DNA from: Calonectria ilicicola
Taxonomy: Eukaryota > Ascomycota > Sordariomycetes > Hypocreales > Nectriaceae
DNA length: 64,000 nt
Direction of reading: 5' to 3'
Assembly (NCBI GenBank): GCA_020809705.1
Contig: CP085829.1
Location: forward strand, 6,386,001-6,450,000
The number at the start of each line of letters is the position of its first letter. Positions within the stretch are counted from its first letter, which is position 1. Below the pieces are notes generated by a model, which ran no database searches, was not told the DNA's origin, and saw nothing but the letters and a program-made list of their open reading frames with translations. The position numbers were made by a program, and so were the translations under genes. Below are positions 56,628-64,000 of this stretch, one piece after another.

Positions 56628-57531
56628 ATGCCATTTCCCTACAAAACAGTTCTCATCACCGGTGCCACATCTGGCATCGGCCGAGCCTTAGCTGAGCGGA
56701 TGATCGGCGCCGGCATCTTTGTAGTTGCCGTTGGCCGACGCCGTGAGCGTCTTGATGAGTTAGTTTCCAAATATGGTCCTGAAAAGGTTGCCGCCGAGGC
56801 CTTTGACGTATCATACCTGGACGCGCTTCCAGCATGGGTGGAGAAGTGAGTAAACCTTGATGTTAATCTGTCTGAATTCTCTAATTGCGACCAGGATAAC
56901 AAGGACATATCCTTCGCTCTCGTGCGTTATACTCAATGCGGGGTTTCAACGAGCCGTCGACTTTACCCATCCTGAGGACATTTCCCTTTCATCACTGACC
57001 TCCGAGGTCCGCACCAATTATCTCTCTCCTCTGCATACCGTATCTCTTTTCCTCCCTCATCTCATTTCGCTAGGGAAATCAGGTCCGGAGCCAGCTGCAG
57101 CTGCCGTTGTTTTCGTGACGTCAGGCCTTGGTTTGGTTCCTATTGCACGGTGCGCAAATTACTGTGCCACCAAATCTGCTACTCATTCGCTTGCCTGGGC
57201 GCTGCGATCTCAGCTATCCAACCCTTCAAGCCCAGATACTCACCACATCCGGGTACTTGAAATCATCCCCCCGGCCGTGCAAACAGAACTGCACACCTCT
57301 CAGCCGGATCTGGTCGAATCAGGACAGGCAAATATGGGAATTCCCTTGGAGGATTTTGCAAATGAAACCTGGGATCTTCTGACGGCGGAGAGCGATCCAC
57401 CCAACGATGAAATCATCATCAAGTTAGTGCGGGATCGCTGGGCCACCTTTGAGAATCCCAAAAGGGAAACATTTCACAAGATGGAGTCAATGTTTCGGAA
57501 CATGGCAATTGGGAACAAGACTGACGTTTGA
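56628..57531 (+). CDS. Short-chain dehydrogenase/reductase (SDR)
   Basis: Two exons, 56628..56845 and 56895..57531, give 284 aa. The classical SDR set is present: TGATSGIG at residues 11-18 (cofactor loop), NAG in NAGFQ, VTSG for the catalytic Ser region, and YCATK for the Tyr-x3-Lys pair. VGRRRERLDEL after the second strand is Arg-rich, which favours NADP(H). The fold and length are typical of soluble cytosolic SDRs of the DltE type. The intron (49 nt) has a GTGAGT donor and a CCAG acceptor and rebuilds WVEKITRTYPS. Its place between an aromatic hydroxylase and an ABC pump suggests a shared pathway, but this is only positional. Substrate unknown. Confidence 0.85.
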
Positions 57532-58162
57532 TTTCCGTACTTATTTTCTTTTTTAGAGGCATTTTGGGTTTTTATCCCACCGTCTGGGGTAACAAAAACC
57601 CGCTGTCGATCCTTTCACTTAAAATTGAGTCCAGGAGGCGCAATGCATTTCCCCCACAAACCCACATCGGGGTTCTGGGCCCGTTTGCACGTTGCAGACT
57701 TGGTTTCAACCCCGGGAAATGTCTTGCACCAAATTTGACCAATCATAACTAATGTTGCGTTGGCGACATACGAGCCCTTGCTACTCTGGCCGCGTGGACC
57801 ATCTGTTCGGGACTTAAATGGAATTTGGCCGCTTTGTCAGCGGTCAACATAATGTACCCGATAATTCGAACGTGGTGCCACGGTCAGTTGGGTTTAGGTT
57901 CTTTTGACATGTTCGGCTAGTCACACCACATCAGTACATAGCTCATCAGGATTTACGATGTGGGGGTTATTCTCGGTGTTGATTAACGTCCCGATATCCG
58001 TTATTTATTGATCGCTGTCGCCATGGGTATCTGATGCAACATATCTGCAAAGTATTTAGGAATTCTAGTTCTTTATTTTGTAATTTTTAAATTTCCCAAA
58101 GAAAAAAGAGAAAAAAAACAGAACCAACACTACGAGGCCACTGGCCCTCCATTCTCAAACCC
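57532..58162. other. Intergenic, about 630 bp; upstream of the ABC transporter gene
   Basis: Presumed promoter of the ABC transporter gene. An A-rich tract lies at about 58100-58120 just before the start. I find no perfect pleiotropic-drug-response (TCCGCGGA-type) element. No gene is seen. Confidence 0.45.
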
Positions 58163-61100
58163 ATGTCGACCCCTACGGATTCTGACCAACCTGCTGACGC
58201 GGACCAAAAAACTGTTTCTGCAACGAGAACCTCCATATCTCTCTCTAAACGACGTGAGCATGAAAATGACGACTCTTCACGAACTCAAACCTCGAGCGTC
58301 GACATCCCACACGAAACCATTGATGATGAATCCGAGCAAGAGCGCAGGTCCAGCCTTGTGCAGAATTTAGCAAGGGTCTTCACGTCTCGAAGTAACCGTT
58401 CTGGGGCGGCCTCCCACGGCAACGAGAATGCATTCACGGCACACTCAGACCCGAATTCTCCACTGAACCCTAACGGTAACAAGTTTGAGGCACGCGCTTG
58501 GGCAAAGTCGATTGTAGCCTTGAGCGAGAGACAGGGCAAGTCCTTCCAGACCAGTGGCGTGTGCTTCCAAAACCTCGACGTTTTCGGATATGGCACTCCC
58601 ACCGACTACCAAAAGGATGTTGCGAATGTATGGCTTCAGCTCCTCGGTCTCGCACGCAAGGCTCTCGGTCAAGCCAAAAATCGCATCGACATTTTGCGCG
58701 ACTTTGATGGTATCCTCCACAACGGCGAGATGCTTGTGGTTTTGGGACCGCCCGGCTCCGGCTGCAGTACCTTCCTCAAGACTATTGCAGGTGAAACAAA
58801 CGGTATATATGTGAACGATGACGCGTATCTCAACTACCAAGGAATATCTTCCAAGGAGATGCACACACAACATCGTGGAGAAGCAATCTACACTGCTGAA
58901 GTTGACGTGCATTTTCCAATGCTTACAGTTGATGAAACTCTTACTTTTGCCGCCCACGCCCGTATCCCTCGAAGCCTACCAGATGGGGTAACCAAAGACG
59001 TGTATGCAGACCACCTCAGGGATGTCATCCTGGCTATGTTCGGCATTAGTCACACCAAGAATACAAGGGTTGGCAATGAATACGTAAGAGGAGTCTCAGG
59101 TGGTGAGAGAAAGCGCGTCACCATCTCTGAAGCCTCGCTTTCTGGAGCCCCCCTGCAGTGTTGGGATAACTCAACTCGAGGATTGGACAGTGCCAACGCG
59201 ATCGAATTCTGTAAGACGCTGCGGCTCCAGACAGAGCTATTCAACACCGCATGTGCTGTTTCAATTTATCAATCCCCACAAAGCGCCTATGACCTGTTTG
59301 ACAAGACCCTTCTCATTTATGAAGGCCGACAAATTTTCTTCGGTCGGGCCGACAGAGCAAAGCAATATTTCGTGGACTTGGGATTTGAATGCCCTGCTCG
59401 TCAAACCACTCCTGACTTTTTGACCTCCATCACGAGCCCGCAAGAACGCATTGTTCGCTCCGGTTGGGAGGGTAGAGTGCCTAGAACCCCAGATGAATTT
59501 GCAGTCGCCTGGAAGAACAGTTCGACATACAGAGAGTTGCAGCAGGAAATTGAAGAGTACAAATTTGCCCACCCGATTGATGGGCCTGATGCCGATGCGT
59601 TCAGAGCTCATAGACGGGAGCAACAGGCTCATGGACAACGACCCAAATCGCCATACACTCTATCTTACGTTCAACAGGTTGCTCTTTGCTTGTGGCGTGC
59701 ATACAGGCGTCTCATTGGTAGCCCCGACATCACAATTGGCCAACTTGTTGGCAATGTGTCCATGGGCTTGATTATATCGTCTGTGTTTTACAATCTTCCG
59801 GAAACAACCTCGAGCTTTTATCAGCGCGGTGCTTTGCTTTTCTTTGCTATCCTAATGAACGCCTTTAGCTCTGCCTTGGAAATTCTCACGTTGTATGCTC
59901 AAAGACCCATCGTTGAAAAACATGATCGATACGCGTTCTATCATCCATCAGCTGAAGCATTCGCTTCTATGCTCATGGATATGCCGTATAAACTGTCCAA
60001 TGCCATCGTGTTCAACATAGTTATATGTAAGTAAATGTCGAATGACAAACCATCTCACTTGATGCATTGACGTTTCCTTCTGCGAACATCACACTAACAC
60101 AGGCGGTAGATTTCATGACTAATCTACGTCGCGAAGCCGGTGCATTCTTCTTCTTCCTTTTGACTTCATTTCTTGCCGTCTTGGTCATGTCTGGAATTTT
60201 CCGATCAATTGCATCTGCCTCCCGTACCCTCTCACAAGCCATGGTTCCAGCAGCCCTCTTAATCTTAGGATTAGTCATGTTTACTGGCTTCGTCATTCCC
60301 ATTGACTACATGCTTGGATGGTGTAGGTGGATAAACTACATTGACCCGATGGCCTACGCTTTCGAGTCTCTTATGGTTAATGAAGTAAGTCGTTGCAGCC
60401 CCGAGCATGAAGTGTAACTCTCTAATTATTGCCTAGTTTAACGGTCGAGACTACCAATGCACTGAATATGTTCCTAGCGCAAGCGTTGATGGATATGCCA
60501 ATGTTGGTAATAGTAACCGTGTTTGCTCATCTGTCGGTTCCATTACTGGAAACAACTTTGTAGCTGGCGAGGATTATATAACCAAGGCCTTTCAATACTA
60601 TCCGAGTCATAAATGGCGAAACATTGGTATACTGATTGGCTTTGTGCTGTAAGTCTACTCCGCTCTGATGAATGAGTATTTCTAACAAGGTTTAGGTTTT
60701 TTAATGGCATGTATATTCTACTGACCGAGCTTGTCACTGAAAAGAAATCCAAGGGTGAGGTACTTGTTTTCCGCAGAGGATACAAGCCCGCTCAGTTCAA
60801 GGAAGGCAAATCGGATGCTGAGGGTATTGGAAGTTCAGCTAGGATGACACTACCTGCGGGCCAAGGCCTTTCCGAAAAAGGCCCTGACGCTAATGAGTCA
60901 ACAAAGGATGGCAATGTGTTCCACTGGAAGTATGTTTTTAAATATCCCGCGGTTGTATGTATGCGCTGACTGATCAACACAGTAATGTCTGCTATGATGT
61001 CAAGATCAAAACCGAAACACGTCGCATCCTTGATCATGTTGATGGTTGGGTTAAACCAGGCACCCTCACCGCCCTGATGGGCGTGTCGGGCGCTGGAAAG

Positions 61101-62953
61101 ACAACGCTTCTGGATTGTTTGGCCGAGAGAACCTCTGTCGGAGTTCTCACCGGTGAAATGCTTGTAAATGGGAAAATGCGCGATAAATCATTTCAACGCA
61201 ACATTGGATACGTTCAACAACAGGATTTACATCTGAGCACTACAACTGTTCGAGAAGCACTCAATTTCAGCGCCCTTCTACGACAACCTGCACGAATCCC
61301 AAGATCGGAAAAGCTTGCATATGTGGATGAAGTTATCGAGCTTTTAGATATGCAAGAATACGCTGATGCTGTCGTCGGTGTGCTTGGTGAAGGCCTCAAT
61401 GTGGAACAGCGAAAGCGCTTAACTATTGGCGTCGAGCTTGCAGCGAAGCCACCGTTGTTGCTCTTTGTGGACGAACCAACATCAGGTTTGGATAGTCAAA
61501 CGTCTTGGGCAATTTTGGACCTCCTGGAAAAACTGGCCAAAAATGGACAAGCTATTCTTTGTACCATTCATCAACCATCTGCAATGCTTTTCCAGCGTTT
61601 CGATCGATTGCTGTTCCTTGCAAAAGGAGGAAGAACGGTGTATTTTGGAGAAATTGGCGAGAATTCTGAGACTTTGACTTCCTACTTCCAACGTCATGGG
61701 GCCTTCCCCTGCCCCGAAGCCGCTAATCCGGCCGAGTGGATGCTTGAGGCCATTGGCGCGGCTCCAGGGTCGTCGAGTGATATTGACTGGCATCAGGCTT
61801 GGAAGCAAAGTCCCGAGTATACAGCTACGCAAAGAGAACTTCAACGTCTTAAAGATGAACCGTCAGTTGCTCATTCGGATTCAACGGATCCTGCAGACTA
61901 TGATGAATTCGCAGTCCCTTTCCACGAGCAGCTTTTGGAAGTTGCTCATCGAGTTTTCCAGCAGTACTGGCGCACCCCAACCTACATCTATTCAAAAACT
62001 GCCCTTTGCGTCGGCATATCTGCATTCATTGGTAAGTGCTATTTATCAAACTTTTCCATCAGACAACTGACTAGTCTCAAGGCTTTGCTTTCTTTAAAGC
62101 TCCGAACACGATTCAAGGTCTTCAAAATCAGACATTCGCAATTTTCAACCTCTTGACTGTCTTCGGTCAACTCGTCCAGCAAACCATGCCTTACTTTGTT
62201 GTTCAAAGAGACTTGTACGAGGTTCGCGAGCGGCCCTCTAAGGTATACTCTTGGAAAGTCTTCATGTGTTCACAAATTATGGTTGAAATCCCATGGAATA
62301 CCCTGATGGCGGCTCTTATGTTCTTCTGTTTTTACTACCCAATTGGGCTGTATAAGAACGCCGAACCTAATGATCAGGTGGCTGAACGAGGTGCATTGAT
62401 GTTTCTACTTCTTTGGGCTTTTATGATGTTTACCTCGACCTTTTGTGATTTTATTATTGCTGGTTTTGAGACTGCTGAGGCTGGTGGCAATGTAGCCAAC
62501 ATTCTCTTCATGCTATGTTTGATGTTTTGCGGCATCTTGGCTAGCCCAGATTCCATGCCTGGATTCTGGATCTTCATGTATCGTGTTTCGCCATTTACAT
62601 ACATGACATCGTCTATGATGGCGGTTGCTGTGGCGAATACAAATGTGGTTTGTGCTGCAAACGAGTATCTACAATTTGCGCCACCTTCTGGCCAGACGTG
62701 CGGGGAATACCTGAGCAAGTACATCGACAAGGCCGGTGGATATCTGCAAAATCCCAGTGCAACCGACATGTGTTCCTTCTGCACTATTGGAGAGACAAAT
62801 GTTTACCTTGCAAGCTCCAGGGTTTATTACAGCGAGCGCTGGAGAAATTACGGCATCTTCATTGTGTACTCATTCGTCAATGTCGCTGGTGCAATCTTTG
62901 TTTATTGGCTTGCTCGAGTACCGAAGAAATTTGGTAAAGCTAAAGAGGAGTAA
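58163..62953 (+). CDS. Full-size ABC-G (PDR/CDR-type) multidrug efflux transporter
   Basis: Six exons, 58163..60026, 60110..60384, 60437..60648, 60696..60929, 60983..62031 and 62082..62953, give 1501 aa, the usual length for fungal PDR pumps. The order is nucleotide-binding, membrane, nucleotide-binding, membrane. The first NBD has the PDR-typical GPPGSGCST Walker A with Cys in place of Lys, VSGGERKRV, and a variant Walker B end ([10 protein letters not shown]). The second NBD has canonical GVSGAGKTT, a divergent NVEQRKRL signature, and DEPTSGLDS. Each membrane half has about six hydrophobic segments. A Cys-rich extracellular loop (CTEYV..., later [10 protein letters not shown]) sits in the usual places. 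The protein should export hydrophobic drugs or metabolites at the plasma membrane. All introns (83, 52, 47, 53 and 50 nt) rebuild conserved sequence. Confidence 0.95.
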
Positions 62954-64000
62954 ATACGTACATGGGGATCTGGAGAAAGTGGCGGCCACGCCATTTCCAT
63001 TTCCTCTTCCATCTTGACCTTCCTAAAGTTCAACAATAACAGATTAGAATTTTCACTACTCACCATTTGCAATATTATACAAATATTAATCTTCCTCATC
63101 AAAGCTTTTACATATACGATATAGAGTGACGTGTAATGTGATATTCTTAGGTAGAGACACTATTACCAACAGTATCCTTGATTATGGAATGTTATTTGTA
63201 TAAAAGGTTGTGGTTACTGTGTTACGATATTGAAACAATTCTTGGGAAGGCTGTAAAGCTCCCTAATAATGGTACTTTTAATGAGGGCCTGGTCCTTCTC
63301 CTATAGTCTTTTCCCTGTTGTATATCAGTGGAGGAAGGGTCTACCATGTCATACTGGCCATACGGAATCAAGGCCTTGTTGTCTTGGTTCTTATAGGCGG
63401 GGTAGGAGGGTATTTCTTTGGGGTGAGATTGGATGCCACAATTTTCATGATTGGCGGCTCATCATCCCTTATTAGCCACCTATTTTCACCGGGCACTAGT
63501 AATAGCGGGTGTTAAATAAGTTTTAAGGTTATTCTCTGCAAGGGATTGTAACCTGAAAATTGGTCAAATGTTTGAGCTCAATTGCGACAATTTTGCCGAT
63601 AATCATGTACAGAACCCTGTGGTAGCGACTTGAGCATGGATATTGCCGATGTGAATTGACTTCTCATGAACAGTCAGAAATAGGAATATAATTGCAACCT
63701 AATTAGCCTTGCAAAAAAACAAAAAGAATAAAAAGATTTGACCATTTAGTGATAAAACGAGCGGAAAGTTACATCCAATTAATTTGCAATTTGGCTTTCA
63801 GTTGTTGGCGAACTTTTTGTTTGTTCCATGCTCATTTCATTAGATATTGTAAATATGAATCAGGTTCAAGGCAAATAAGTATATACACGGAGGCGCTTAA
63901 AATAAACGATTTCATTGCCACTCTTTTAACCATGCCATAGATTCGCGAGTTGAAGGGTGATCTCGTCCTAAAACCGAAGTTCGACTATAAATACACTGTT
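62954..64000. other. Intergenic, about 1.05 kb to the window end
   Basis: 3' flank of the ABC transporter gene, A/T-rich. A 65-codon frame near 63318 with a glycine-rich hydrophobic stretch has no supporting motif. No gene is seen up to the window edge. Confidence 0.4.

Noticed and set aside
63269..63515. Two overlapping short frames with a Gly-rich hydrophobic stretch
   Set aside because: Too short, no family match and located in an A/T-rich 3' flank.

Overview
The window is nuclear DNA of a filamentous ascomycete, most likely a eurotiomycete of the Aspergillus/Penicillium kind (inference). The signs are many short spliceosomal introns (about 47-144 nt) with GT..AG borders and CTAAC-like branch sites, 0.3-2 kb spacers, and fungal-only families: a Zn2Cys6 regulator, a full-size PDR-type ABC pump, a nucleoside-phosphorylase/NACHT/ankyrin receptor and a GPI-anchored repeat protein. 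Exon borders were read by eye from splice signals and reading frame; every multi-exon model below keeps frame to its stop codon.

1-7.5 kb: the start of an APC-family permease that runs off the left edge, with a run of GATA sites upstream; an alpha-arrestin-like protein with a PPxY motif; a small bZIP factor; an O-methyltransferase relic. 7.8-19.1 kb: one giant gene of about 3716 aa with a ComEC-like metallo-beta-lactamase domain, a very long beta-rich body, a hydrophobic helix and a lectin-like propeller end. I know no characterised protein with this architecture; it is the most unusual object here. 21-26 kb: two convergent flavin monooxygenases, one with an unusual membrane-spanning tail and one with a SnoaL/NTF2-like N-terminus.

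27-31.4 kb: a 1476-aa secreted GPI-type wall protein with about 2.5 kb of degenerate 12-bp (PVxT) repeats. 33-41 kb: a four-exon Zn2Cys6 regulator, a xylitol/sorbitol-type dehydrogenase and a five-exon saccharopine dehydrogenase (LYS1 family) with a Gcn4/CpcA-type site upstream. 41-48.5 kb: a multi-spanning protein of unknown function, a secreted phospholipase C-type phosphoesterase and a divergent membrane-anchored multicopper oxidase.

49.5-53.4 kb: an NLR-like receptor (PNP_UDP, NACHT, ankyrins, ZZ finger), probably part of fungal self/non-self or immune surveillance. 54-63 kb: a same-strand run of an aromatic-ring FAD hydroxylase, an SDR and a PDR-type ABC transporter, which could form a small detoxification or catabolic set (inference). 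No rRNA, CRISPR array, intact transposon or convincing tRNA was seen.
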